Source of the DNA: Adenophora triphylla var. japonica
Taxonomy: Eukaryota; Streptophyta; Magnoliopsida; Asterales; Campanulaceae
Direction of reading: 5' to 3'
Length of the DNA: 64,000 bases
NCBI GenBank assembly: GCA_022495995.1
Contig: JAFEMH010000170.1
Location: forward strand, 461,501-525,500
Shown here: positions 10,180-21,101 of the stretch, piece by piece
How the letters are laid out: every line of letters begins with the position of its first letter
Numbering within the stretch: position 1 is the stretch's first letter
Program-made: the position numbers and the translations under genes
The notes under the pieces: generated by a model
Told to the model about the DNA's origin: nothing
Seen by the model: the letters and a program-made list of their open reading frames with translations, nothing else
Database searches by the model: none

Positions 10180-11300
10180 AAAGATTTCCTCGCCTGGCGG
10201 GCCAGAGAGTAGGTTTGAAGGATGCTGACAAATCTCCGATCGGAGACAGGGGGTTTACGTGCCCGCATCATGGCGATGCTTAGTGTTTCTTTCCAATATG
10301 CTTCCAAGTGTCGGAAACGGCAGTTGAACTTGATGTATCGGACTGCTTTAGGGTCTGCCTGCTCGAGGATGTTGACATAGTTAGCATCTCTGGACTCTGA
10401 GGGATTCTGATGAGATTTGCCCCGATAGTCCCTTGGTCGACTTGAAGGAGGTAGCCCCGGTGCCTGGCTGCGGGCATGCTTGGCTATTGTCTCGGCTTCG
10501 TTCCCTATGAGGAAACTGTCTCCTCTGATGACTTCAAGATCTCCCTGACGGTTAATGAACTTGACGCACTGATGGAGAGTGGAAGCTATGGCTTTCATGT
10601 GATGTAGCCAAAGGCGTCCCAACAGAGCTGTGAATTCGGATGGAATGTCCATCACGTGGAATTTTGCTAGCACCATTTGGGTTTCGAATCAGAGCTCCAG
10701 AGTCACCGTCCCCAGGATGGGACGAGACGTGCTGTCGTAGGCTTTGATAGTCCGGGCAGACGGAATCATGTGGCCTTCATCGATGCGTAGGGCTTGCATC
10801 ATGCTGAGAGGGAGGACATTGACTGCTGTTTCGTTGTCTACCAATACTCCGGGGAGAGATATGGTGTTGAGCTTGAGAGTGATGTACAAGGCTTCATTGT
10901 GCCCTGAGGCGTCTCTCGGCAGGTCTTCATCACAGAAAGTGAGCATACTGCCATACAGTCGGGAATCGTAGATCTGCTCTCTATCCGGAGAAGGAGAGTC
11001 ATCAAACCATCCGTTTCCTGTCTTCCTCTTGCGAGGTAAAGCTTTTGGTGGTGCCTCGGGATTGTGTTGAGGCTGTTTGTGGCGGTGGCCGCCCTTGGTT
11101 AGCACGTAGATTGAGTGCAAGTGCCAAGCTGACTTTGATCTTCCTTTACCGGTCCATGCTCTGAAGCTGGACAAATTGAACCTTGGCTGATCCCGCGGGG
11201 GGTTAAGCTTCTGATTGGCAGTAAGATTACCAAGATATGTGGTATTCCGGAGCCCTGAGGCCTGAACTCTGGTGTCAGGAGGACTTTTCGGCTTTCCCAC
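10105..11300 (-). pseudogene. Tat-3 degenerate extra protease-like domain plus module copy 1
   Basis: Two frames joined at about 10677-10688 (a stop follows GTVTLEL). About 10550-10946 reads as a second retropepsin-like domain, paralogous to the one at about 7180-7580: LTFCDEDLPRD, HNEALYITLKL, LPGVLVDN, NVLPLSMM, TIKAYDSTSRPILG, then FTALLGRLWLHH, ASTLHQCVKF. The active-site position reads LVDNET where an active copy has D-G-G-S or D-N-G-S, so the flap side of the triad is lost. Module copy 1 follows at 10105-10337 (YIKFNCRFRHLEAYW, FVSIL). A basic patch (PRKRKTGNGW) precedes the protease-like part. Confidence 0.6.
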
Positions 11301-11349
11301 CCCTGTCTGCTCTAAAGCAGCATGGCTTGGAGGAAAGGAGGACTAGCTA

Positions 11350-13258
11350 GAGTAGAGTACGTACTAATCGAACCTCCCGGATGGCTCTCCGAGTGTACCC
11401 ACACTGGTGTCTCCAACTTCATATCTTTCTCTCAGTTTCTGTTGAGAAGACTTCTTCTTCTGCTTTCTGGGGGAATTACCCTTGATCATGTCTTGGGACT
11501 CGTACTCCAGGCATGCGGAAGCGATCGAAACATCGTAGCGATGTGGACATTCGATGAGGACCCGGCTGGAAGAAGCGGAGGAAGCGCTCTGCGGCAATCT
11601 TCTTGGGCACCCATTGATGGAATTCACCTTTGTTGTTGTTCGGAAAAGGGTTTTCGACCGTATTGGGTCCACGGGGACGCTCCAATTTTCCTTCCTCTAT
11701 CGGTCTGAATTTCGTACCGTAACCCCACGGTTGTCGGTGGTATGGCCATGATGCGATGGAAGGCGCAGTACTTGCTCTTGTCAGCGTTGACTACGGGATT
11801 CTTGGGTTTGTAGTTGGCAACAGGTTTGAGGAGGCCTTCCTTGATCAAACCTTCCAGCATCTTACTCAGCGGCATGTCCAACTTGTCGAAGTCTACGGCA
11901 GGATGCTTCAAAGTGGAGTTGTTGCTTTGTGGGGCCCAGGTTTTACATTGCCCGGCTGCTGTCACGATGGATGTAGTTGACGAGACGTATCTTTCCCTTT
12001 GCCGGGGCCGGTGCGGGATTGAATGCAGCTAGCGTCGGTATACGTATGGGCTGTGCGGTAGCCAACTTTTCCTTGAGATCCTTCTCGAAGCTGTGAGCCG
12101 ACATTGACCATGGCCCGGAGATGCAGGAAGAAGTGATGACTGATGAGAGTTCTGATGGACGGTCTTAAGCAGGACTTGAAGATCCGCATCTGTTCATCCT
12201 TGGAGAGTGGCTCCATGATCTCGGAGAGTTTCCAACTCCACCTCTTGTAGAATTCTCCGATGCTTTCATCTGCTTTCTGCTCGATGGTGATTAAGTCCTC
12301 ACGACTTGTTTCCCACTCTAAGTTAGATGCATGCCGCTCTAGGAAGATGTTGCGATCGATCCCAGGTATGGCGATCTGTAGGCTTGACCCTTAGGAACCA
12401 TCGTAATGCTGAACTCTTGAGCGTATGCTGGAAGTGATAGGCCATTTGCTGGAGGGTTGCTCCTTTAGATCTCATGCCGAGAACTTAGGTGTCGACATGC
12501 GTTTGAGGACATTCGGTTCCGTCGAATCGGCCCATCTCCGGCATTCTGAACTTGGCAAGGAGAGGCGTGACCATTCCCGGATCTGTGGATTTGAGCGTTT
12601 CCTGCTTTGAGATGCTCATGGTGGCTTTCAGGTCTTTTATCTGTTCGACCATCCAGGCTAAGGTTGGGTCCAGTGGTGGACTTTGAGGCTCGACGTCGGG
12701 TGCTACCATGTGAGCGGTAGTAATTGGAGGTGGAAGGCTTGATATATGGGGATAAATGGGGGCCTTCTCTGGACTGTATCGGGGTTTGTCCCCGGTGTTT
12801 TGGGATTCGTGTATAGGCAATGGGATGAACCCAGGAGGGTATTGGAGGATATTGGCATCTGTTTGAGATGGTCCAGGGGTGCGCTGGTGGTACTGAGTGA
12901 TGGGAGTAGCACTGGCTTGGCCGTATATGGCAGGGTTGCCCTGAGAGGTGGCCACATGAAGCCTAGGTCGGCTGTTTCCTTGGTTTGAAGGCATCCCGTA
13001 AGTTGGCGGGGGAGGAACCTGGTTGAAGGTTTGAGGAACTGGCTTCGGGGAATCGTCGTCCTCGACTAGGACAAAAGTACCGTCTGACTGGGGGATAGCT
13101 GCTATACCTCACTCATTCAGAAGTTGTACCACGAAATTCTGTTGATCTTCTTTCTACCTCTTGTGAACCTCACAAGCCTGGATGGCTTCTTCCAATGTCA
13201 TATCTGTTACCGGTGGCGGGGGTCCATCCCCGTCACAATTTCTCGGTGAGCTAGACAT
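11350..13258 (-). pseudogene. Tat-3 gag, decayed
   Basis: The likely start is the ATG ending at 13258 (MSSSPRNCDG), followed by TLEEAIQACEVHKR. Tat-5 starts its gag with a similar plan (TLEEVWQVLMAIEKR). Two stop codons interrupt the first 60 codons. A Pro-rich part and MGRFDGTECPQTHVD lead into a capsid region broken by frameshifts (about 12480-11960). The zinc-binding tail KYCAFHR survives near 11720-11760. The end matches Tat-5 closely (SSQQKLRERYE, VGTLGEPSGRFD). Gag would form the particle that packages the RNA; this copy cannot. Confidence 0.65.
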
Positions 13259-14546
13259 GTCGGATATTACAGGTGAGGGCGAGGAACCGAAGAAATGTCG
13301 ACGCTGCCGTAGCTGTGATTACAGCGGCGGCGGCACAGGAATTCTGAACCACTTTCTGCTCGCTGCAGGGAACGAAAGGCAGGGTTTAGGCTTCGAAAAG
13401 GGTATTTGGCTCAAGGTTTCGGGCTTGTGCAATGTGCAGTTACCGATTAATGTTTACTTAAAACGCGTTTTCTCAGAGTCCTAATCAGTTGGAAAAGATC
13501 GTGTCTTCTTTTTCGCAACTAACCTAAGGCTCTAATCAGTGGATCTCGTCACTACGTTTATAAGCCCCTCGTTTCCATTTGTAGACCATCTTCTCGGGAC
13601 GGACAATCCCGAGCGAGGGTCCTATAAGGCAAGCGAGTTCCACCGACAAAGGAAAAAGTGAACTTAAGGCTAGCTGATCACGCAAACTTCCAACATATGT
13701 GACGCAAGGACCACGGTCAAAGTCAACGTCCTTAAGTTAAGGCGGGGATCGTGCCAAAATTTCGGCATGACCTCTCCTGACTCGCTTGCGCGAGGGGCCT
13801 TAGCTTTTGGCGTTGGCCAAGTTGTGGCTGGCACGGTGCATACGGTGAGGGTTTGGTGACACGGTGTCACATTGAACCTTCGGGTATATTTTTCGGCAGA
13901 GCTCCGCGTCAAAGTCAAGTCTGAAAAGCGCAAGACTCCGGGTCGGGAATGACCTTCGGTCTCAATCTTTCGAGCTTGACTCGTGGCGAAACCCGGCGTA
14001 AAAATATACACTTGGGCTCTATGACACGTATTAAGCCAAAAACCAATCGGGGTCTTAGACGAAGTTTGACACAAAGAGTGCATGGCTTACACGGGCTAGG
14101 ATGGGCTATTTGGGACGACCCCGTGCGCACTCGAAAGGTGTCTGGCAGACAACCGAGCTGCAACTGAACGGTCATCCCGGGTTACGGGTTGTAGTGTGCA
14201 GTGTACCGAGGCAGCAAGTGCACGTGAAGTGCGGTGTACCGAGGCAGCAAGTGCGAGTAGTGTGCGGTCACTAAAATTCTTTTTTCTGAGTAAAACAGAG
14301 ATTTTTCAGAATGTGTCTTAAAGAATTTTATGCGCAGTTCAAAAATGTAGCATGAAAATCAAGTATGAATGGGAATGCACAAACATGTTATGATTTTGAA
14401 AATGCTCCAAATGTAATGCCCTTTTGAAAAAAACCGTTCGAGGTTTAAAGTAACGCACGCACACATAAACGAGGAAGGGTAAACGAAAGTTTGACCCACG
14501 GAAGGCTTTTTTGAAAACAACGGTAGTTTTGAAAAAAGTATCCAAG
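13259..14546 (-). other. Tat-3 leader between PBS and gag
   Basis: No believable coding frame. In minus sense it shares blocks with the Tat-5 leader: TCTGTTTTACTCAG with a following A-run (about 14277-14300), the phrase GACCGCACACTAC, repeated TGCCTCGGT segments, and the 15-mer AGAGGTCATGCCGAA (13762-13776), next to a hairpin CTCGC/GCGAG (13782-13795). These are candidates for packaging or dimerisation signals, by position only. Confidence 0.6.
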
Positions 14547-14564
14547 TCCCCAGCGGAGTCGCCA
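14547..14564 (-). other. primer binding site of Tat-3
   Basis: TGGCGACTCCGCTGGGGA in minus sense starts two bases after the LTR end AATTTCA. It is identical over 18 bases to the sites of Tat-5 and NA-1. Tat/Ogre elements are known to use a tRNA-Arg primer with such a sequence; that tRNA assignment is from memory of the family. Confidence 0.85.
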
Positions 14565-15136
14565 ACTGAAATTACCCGGGATTCGCGCGGTGTGAAGGCG
14601 GTTGTCTTTCGCGGAGGGTTGGTGTCTGAGACCTCGCTTTCGGGAAGGAGAGGAGTCGCCACGCGGTTTTTGTATTTTGAGCCCAAACGTTGAGAAACGG
14701 CTTTTGGTTGAAAACGGTGTCGTTTTTATTGGCAGCAAAAGCTTAGGAAAAATCTTTGAAAATGGGGAGTCATTTTTATTGGTAGCAAAAACGAGTAAAA
14801 AGCTTTTTTGAGTACCAGAGATTGTTCGGTTCGGAGGTCACGTTACGTTTCGGGAAGAGTATTTTGAGATCACCCGAAATGCCTCGTATGACGAGTCTTT
14901 CTACCTTTCTCGAAAATATGTGCATGTGTGTGTGTGTTTGGCAATTTTGGAAATGGGCCTTGAATGACAAGCTTAATCTTGATTTGAATATCAAACGTTG
15001 ATTATGTGATTCTGTTTGAAAAGGCGAGCGTTTGAATGACAAACGTCGGTTTTGGAAGTTTTAGGAAAAGTGGCGCGAATACTGATCTTAACTGTTTGTC
15101 TTAAGTGTCAAATGTTGACTTTTAATAAAAGAGAGT

Positions 15137-15447
15137 TTGAATGTCAAACGTCGGTTTTGAGTTTGAAGATGAGCGTTTGGATGCCAAACGTCATTTCGCG
15201 CGTTTTGAAAGAGATTTCGAATGTCGAACTCCGGTTTTGAACCGGGCGTGTCATTGTTAGCGATTATACGGGAAAAAAGCATTAAATGATTTTGAATGTC
15301 AAAAGTCGGCTTTTAAGTTTGAAGATGAGCGTTTGGATGCCAAACGTCATTTCACGCGTTTTGAAAGAGAGTTCGAATGTCGAACTCCGGTTTTGAACCG
15401 GGCATTACATTGTTAGCGATTTTACGGGAAAAAGGCATTAAATGATA
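15137..15447 (-). repeat. 155-bp tandem duplication in Tat-3 LTR
   Basis: Two consecutive copies start at 15137 and 15291. Each holds AAACGTC and GACGTTT-type inverted phrases (GCGTTTGGATGCCAAACGTC) and GAACTCCGGTTTTGAACC. Weaker related phrases extend left to about 14980. It accounts for part of the length of this LTR. Confidence 0.85.
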
Positions 15448-15469
15448 TGCGATCAACGAATCGTTTTGT

Positions 15470-15740
15470 GACATGGACTTTTTGAGAAGTAAATACTATC
15501 ACGATACAAACGGCTCGGACTTGTAAATGACAGTATTTAAAATGCGGTATCGACGGAATCAAACGACCCGGAATTGTAAAGTGCGTTCGACGAGCCAAAC
15601 AACTTGGAATTGTAAAGTTGCGTAAAAGTAAATGACGATCGACGGATCAAACGATCCGGAATTTGTAAATGACAAAAAAGTAAAGGACGTTCGACGGATC
15701 AAACGATCTGAAATTGGTAAATGACATAAAAAGTAACGGA
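15470..15740 (-). repeat. about 50-bp degenerate repeats in Tat-3 LTR
   Basis: Five variants of ATCAAACGATCCGGAATTTG followed by TAAATGACA occur at about 50-base spacing. The unit holds a short palindromic core around GATC. It lies upstream (minus sense) of the 155-bp duplication. Confidence 0.75.
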
Positions 15741-16682
15741 ACGGGGCCGGAACGCAGTTTTAATCCGAGATTAATTCTCTTATGGGAAGAGAAGAGGATC
15801 GAGGACTAAAACGTATTGACCCCGTTAGACGGAGACGTCTACATTTCAACAACGTCGTCCGAAACGGTTGTAGCGACTGGCGCATAAACCGAGACGGAAC
15901 GAGAGTATAGAGAGAGAGCGCTACCTATGGCTAGGGTCGGCTCCTTTGGCTCGGAGGGGCGTATACGGGATATGGAAAAGTGTTTGGAACGGTGTTTCGA
16001 GGTGGTGGGGGTTGTATTTGATCGAAATACGGGGTTTTCACGCGAATCAAGCCGAAACGGGAGCTCGGGAGAGGGTGAAAACCAGTTGGGCCGTGGCTTG
16101 AGGGAAAAGGGAGGTATTTTGTTGTTGTTAAAATGCTTTGATAGAGGTTTGTATTTATAAGTGAAATTTCAGGATGAGTTCGGACGGACTGAGGTTGAAT
16201 TTCAGGGGGTTCTGTGAAACTTTGGAAATTGGAGGGACTTGCTGGCAATTCTTGATTGTCTGCAAAAGAGTCCGGCCGGACTTGGACTGCATACCAGGGG
16301 TATTTTAGTCTTTTCATATATTTTTTATTGATGTTGACGAGGGAGCTGTGGCATGCATGCCACGTGTCCCATGACTCACCAGGTTCGTGGGAGTTCGTGC
16401 CGTTATCCCCGGTTTTGTCCGTTTTTAAAATAACAGTCCGGAAAATATCCGAAATGCCCCCGAAAAGTGCCGGAAAGTGCGTTTTCAGGGAAAGCTGTAC
16501 TTTTACGTGCGACGATGTGTGTTGAGTATGCTTTGACGTTGGGATGCACGGGGCAGTCCCAGGACATCTCGTTGGCTTGAGAACGGGGAGTGTAACGGGT
16601 TCCGGTTAACTTGGAGCGGGCCAGTTAACGGATTCCGGTTAACTTCTAACGGATTTTGGCGATCCGGATTTGGGTACTTACA

Positions 16683-19600
16683 CTTTTACAAATAAGCAAC
16701 TTGTTTCAAAAGCTATTCGTACTCTTTCCGAACGTTTTAATATTAAAGTTTCAACTATTGAAGAGGCCCATAATCTTTCAACTATGGACATTAACTCCTT
16801 AATGAGCATTTTGAAAAACTTTGAGATGAATCTCAATGAACAAACCGAGGCTTCTAAATGCAAAAATATTGCCTTAAAATTTGAATCTTCGGACACATGT
16901 GTGGATGATGAAGATGAAGCCTTCGAGGAGTTAGATGAAAATACTAGTGTAGCTTTACTTGCAAAGAAATATAATTCCATGCTTAGGAAATTTAACAGTG
17001 TGCAGGTAAAGGACCAATCGGCCAAAACACCTAGTTTTGTGCCAAGGAGAGGTCCTCCTCCAAATCAAAAGGATACCCCACCTAGGCGTGCATCCTCGGA
17101 AAAGATCCGATTCGATCCTAAATACATTGAATCCATTCAATGTCATGCTTGTTCCGGTTGGGGTCACTATGCCAATGAATGTGCTAATACCTTGAGAAAG
17201 GCGGGCAAAAATTTGTGGGTATCTCTTAGTGATGGAGAGGAGGAAGGAACGGAGAAAGATGAAAAGACGAAGCAAGTGGTCATGATGGCCACGGTAGAGA
17301 AGCTACCTTCGACAGAAAGTGTTACCTCAAGTGTTGTCCCAGATTTGACAACACCTGACACAACACTCGTGACTTCTTCAGAAAGTGTTGACCCAAGTGT
17401 CGTCCAAGAAATGACAACACTTGACACAACACTCAGCAGGTATGATTCTTTAAATGATATTTGCTTGCTTGATTCAGATGGTTTAAATTCAGAGGAGTCT
17501 ATAGAGGATGAACATTGTAAAAATGAGCTCATTCATGAATTAAAAAACCTCTATAAGTCTCTCCTCGTGGAATGGAAAAAGGAGAATAAGATGGTGGTTT
17601 TCTTGAAAAAGAAAAAACATGATCTTAAAAATTCCTTGACTTGGCTGGAGGTTCAACTCAGTAGGAGAGATTTGGATCTTGATAAAATCAAGGCCAAACT
17701 CAACCTAGCCGAATCCACCTTCAAAAAACTCAACACGAGTTCATCCAAATTGGATGAAATACTCAAATTGAGTAAGCCTCTGAAAGCTGGTCTTGGGTTC
17801 CAAGAATCACTAGAAAGTATTACCTCTTCCTTGTTTGATGTTGAAACTAAAAATTGTTTTGTAAAAGAGCGTATCAAGGAAAAGGGTAGTACTCCTAGTG
17901 ATACTTCTGATCAATCCAATGAATGTGGATACTATCACAGACCTGGACATATAAAATCAGATTGCTTTATTCTTCAAAAGAAAATGTCCAGTCTTCAAGT
18001 GTTGCCTCAAGTGTCGCCAAATTCTCAGGGCAACACTCAAGACAACACTGGTGAACAGAAATCCAGATTTTCAAAAAAGGCTTGGTTACCCAAGGAAAAA
18101 CTGAAATGCAATGTTGTTTACACAGCTTTAAGGACTAACGTTTCAGAAACTTGGTACTTCGATAGTGGTTGTTCACGTCATATGACGGGTACAAAATCAT
18201 TCCTAAAGGAGTACCAACCTATTCAAGGAGGCTCAGTGACTTATGGTGGTGGAGGCAAGAGTGAAATAGTTGGAAAAGGAACACTGGATATTGTTGGTTT
18301 TCCTTCTTTAAAAAATGTCTTGCATGTAGATGGCCTTCTTGCTAATCTAATTAGTATTAGCCAATTATGTGATGACAATTTGGAGGTAAAATTCAATAAA
18401 AATACCTTTGAAGTGTTTGATGATACTAACTTTTGTGTCATGACTGGAATAAGATCAAGTGACAATTGCTACCTCGTTGGTAATAAACCTGTGTGCAATT
18501 TGACTAAACTTGATGATATAAAGTTATGGCATCAAAAATTAGGTCATTCTCATTATAGGAATCTTGAGAAGATTATCAAACACAATGTCGTCAAAGGTGT
18601 TCCTAAACTAAACCTCAAAGACACCGTGATGTGTGGTGACTGTCAAAAGGGTAAGCAGACTCGTGTTGCTCACAGTGTTGGACAACACAATGAGCAACAC
18701 TCAGGAACAACACATTGTTTTCAGCTTCTACATATGGACTTGATGGGTCCTATTGAGGTAGAAAGCTTGGGGGGTAAGAAGTATGTTTATGTGATAGTTG
18801 ATGATTTTTCTAGGTTTACTTGGGTCTATTTCTTACGGGAAAAATCTGAAACTTTTGATAAATTTACTCACTTAGTCTCTAAAATCAAAAACATGTTTTG
18901 TTCTCCTATTTTTCGAATAAGGTCAGATCATGGTAGAGAATTTGAAAACCTCTCCTTCTCTACATTTTGTAGTAAAAAGAGGACACACCATGAATTTTCA
19001 GCACCTAAAACACCACAACAAAATGGTATTGCTGAAAGGAAAAATAGGACTTTAATGGAGATGGCTCGTGTTATGCTAATTGCTAGAAATATTTCCAAAG
19101 GTTTTTGGGCCGAAGCATTAAACATAGCATGTCACACTACAAATAGAGTTTTCTTAAGACCCGGTACAACTATGACACCCTATGAGATTTTAAATGGAAA
19201 GAAACCTATGCTTCACTATTTTCACATATTTGGGTGTTTGTGCTATATTTTAAATGACCGGGAATACTTAGGAAAACTAGATTCCAAGAGTGACAAAGCC
19301 ATCTTTCTTGGCTACTCTCAAAACAGTCATGCTTATCGAGTCTATAATTTGAGGTTAAAAGTGATTCAAGAATCGATAAATATTGAATTTAACGATTACT
19401 TGAGTGCTACAGGAGAACCAGCTAATGATATACCTCTGACCTTGCTTGAAGAAGTCGAACAGAGGGCTGGAACAGAAACTAATTCAGACAGTACAGCCAC
19501 AGATTCAAGTGTTGCCCCGAGTGTTGCCCCTGAAACGGCAACACCTGAGGCAACACAGGAGAACAAAACAGTGGCTGGAAATTCTGAGAGCAGTGACTCA

Positions 19601-19740
19601 GAAGAAGAAGATGGATTGGTGTACCATCAAGGCAGGAGAGATCCCCCAGCTCGTATTAGAAATTATCATCCCATTACTCAGGTAATTGGTGATGTTAATG
19701 AAGGGGTTCAAACAAGAAATAAGGAGCCAGTTGACTACAG
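16683..19740 (+). mobile_element. Copia-1: Ty1/copia fragment (gag to integrase)
   Basis: It begins in gag, where Tat-3 is inserted, and ends in the linker after integrase, just before RT should begin, where Tat-4 sequence takes over. No LTR, PBS, RT or RNase H of this element is in the window. The gag layout (Lys-rich coiled coil followed by SKLDEIL and GLGF) resembles SIRE/Maximus-type copia elements; the lineage is an inference. The right end is placed within about 19740-19890. Confidence 0.75.
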
Positions 19741-19923
19741 AGGTAAGCCCGATTGTCCCACTTCAGCGGCCATCAAGGTAAGCCCGCACAACAATCCCTC
19801 TTCGGCCATCACCGTAAGCCCGAACATTCCTCCCCAGCAGGATCCTAAAACCATCCGTTTAAGAAGAAACGTCAATCAACCCCCTCAGTTCCTAACTGAC
19901 CCCATCGCTTTTCATAATTGAGA
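16683..19923 (+). pseudogene. Copia-1 gag-protease-integrase frame, chimeric end
   Basis: One frame stays open for more than 1070 codons. The ATG at 16670 belongs to the Tat-3 LTR, so the true start is missing. Order: gag (NKQLVSKAIRTL, VSTIEEAHNLS), zinc knuckle CHACSGWGHYANEC (about 17138-17180), coiled coil (about 17520-17780), a second altered knuckle CGYYHRPGHIKSDC lacking one Cys, protease WYFDSGCSRHMTG (about 18151-18190), integrase zinc part (WHQKLGHSH, CGDCQKGK) and core with Asp (LLHMDLMGP), Asp (RSDHGREF) and Glu (NGIAERKN). After GVQTRNKEP, where RT should follow, the frame enters sequence of uncertain origin and then Tat-4 in another frame, ending at 19921-19923. No internal stop or frameshift is seen. 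Confidence 0.85.
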
Positions 19924-21101
19924 AACCTAAAGGGCAGGTCTGCACCATAGATTTGACGACATCTTCAGACAAGATTCCCCCTGTATTGAAAATGCTAAGA
20001 GGTATGAGCTATATCCCTGGTCTGGGGCTGGGAAAATGCCAACAGGGACCGTGTAGGCTTGTGTTACCAGAAGCCAAGAGAAACAAACAAGGCCTGGGAT
20101 ATGCCGTGACTAGAGAAGATAAAATGTATGACAAGACTGAAGCTTTTAAAGAAAAGATGACCTCAGCGGCTGGTAAGAGGTACAAGAGGCCTGAGATGCG
20201 CCCGTACAGTTGGTCTTTGAACAAGCATTTCGTCAAAGAAGATGGAGATATGTTTGTTTGTCCAGAACCAAGGCTGAGCCAAATGGAAGAAAGAATGAGA
20301 ACAATTCAAAGGTTTGCCAGCAGCCAAAACCCGGTGAAAGAAATGTTTGATAGCTTGCCCAAAAGACCAGGTGTGACCGCCACTTACGAGAACAGCTACC
20401 ATTTCTGGGGACCTGATTATGTGAACCAATTCGAGAAACTTGCTCTGGACGAACCCACAATATGCAAGATCCGCGATGCTGACCCTGTGGATATTGATGG
20501 TGATTTGGCAGATTTGTTTAAAGAGCAGGGGCTGTCAGAGCCTGGGGATGGTATGCTTTTGACAGGAGTACCTACAAAAGAGGTGTTTGTGGCTAAGGAG
20601 CCGAGTGATTTGATTGACTTTTCCTCTGATAGCGAGGTGGTGGCTATGTTAGAATTCGAGAAAGAGCCAGTTGTGGAGCTAAACAGGTTGGAGACTGTTG
20701 CAGAGGGACCGTTACAGAATTGGACTTCGTTCTGAGGACCGGTTGCCGATAGGGAGACTATGATTGGAAAGCTTGGGCTCAAACCTCGTCCTCGTCCCTC
20801 CGAGTCTAAATTTGTTCCTCGTGTCTTGAGTCGGTCTCCTGAATCTCTTGTTATTGAATTCGAGTCTTCTGATCGGTCTGATGTCCTCACGACAGAAGAC
20901 CGTCTTCGAGTTGTAAACACTGTTTTTCCATTTGCTTTGAATAAAATGGTTGACCTTTCCGAGTATCCCGTGATTGCAAATCTAACAATTGAACGCTTAA
21001 CAAAAAATAATCATCAAGATTTAAAAATAATTAAGCCTAATTCAATTGAAGATGATGCAGACTTAATAGATGAGCAAATTTTAGAAAATGATTCAAAATA
21101 G
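19893..21101 (+). pseudogene. Tat-4 protease end, G-patch-like motif and connector
   Basis: The frame enters after the junction at about SLFIIEKPKGQVCTIDL, matching the Tat-5 phrase TIESPKAQVCHIDL. Then come DKIPPVLKML, the G-patch-like IPGLGLGKCQQG and GLGY, a conserved MRPYSWSLNKHFV, and an acidic connector. Nonsense codons are at 20733-20735 (TGA) and 21099-21101 (TAG); the frame is kept across both. Nothing of the catalytic protease motif remains. Confidence 0.75.

Larger units (their letters stand above)
3051..16682 (-). mobile_element. Tat-3: Ty3/gypsy Tat element, 3' part beyond window
   Basis: In minus sense: 5' LTR (16682-14567), PBS, leader, gag, long spacer, protease, G-patch-like motif, RT, RNase H, aRNH, then integrase cut at 3051 by the Tat-2 LTR. 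From protease to integrase one frame is kept, broken only by nonsense codons; the gag and spacer regions also carry frameshifts. It is inserted in Copia-1 gag, with CTTTT at 16683-16687 as the expected target duplication. Its 3' UTR and 3' LTR are not in the window. Confidence 0.85.
14567..16682 (-). repeat. 5' LTR of Tat-3
   Basis: It starts TGTAAGTACCC at 16682 and ends AATTTCA at 14567 in minus sense, 2116 bases. A TATA-like box (TTATAAATAC) is at 16151-16161. U5 has the hairpin CTCGT/ACGAG, the block CTTCCC...CGTAAC..GACCTCCGAACC (about 14823-14864) and the PBS echo (14652-14661). It differs from the Tat-2 LTR at the far end, which shows that Tat-2 is not its own 3' LTR. Confidence 0.85.

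Noticed and set aside
16670..16682. ATG at 16670 as the start of the long Copia-1 protein
   Set aside because: These bases are the terminus of the inserted Tat-3 LTR, so the real gag start lies elsewhere.
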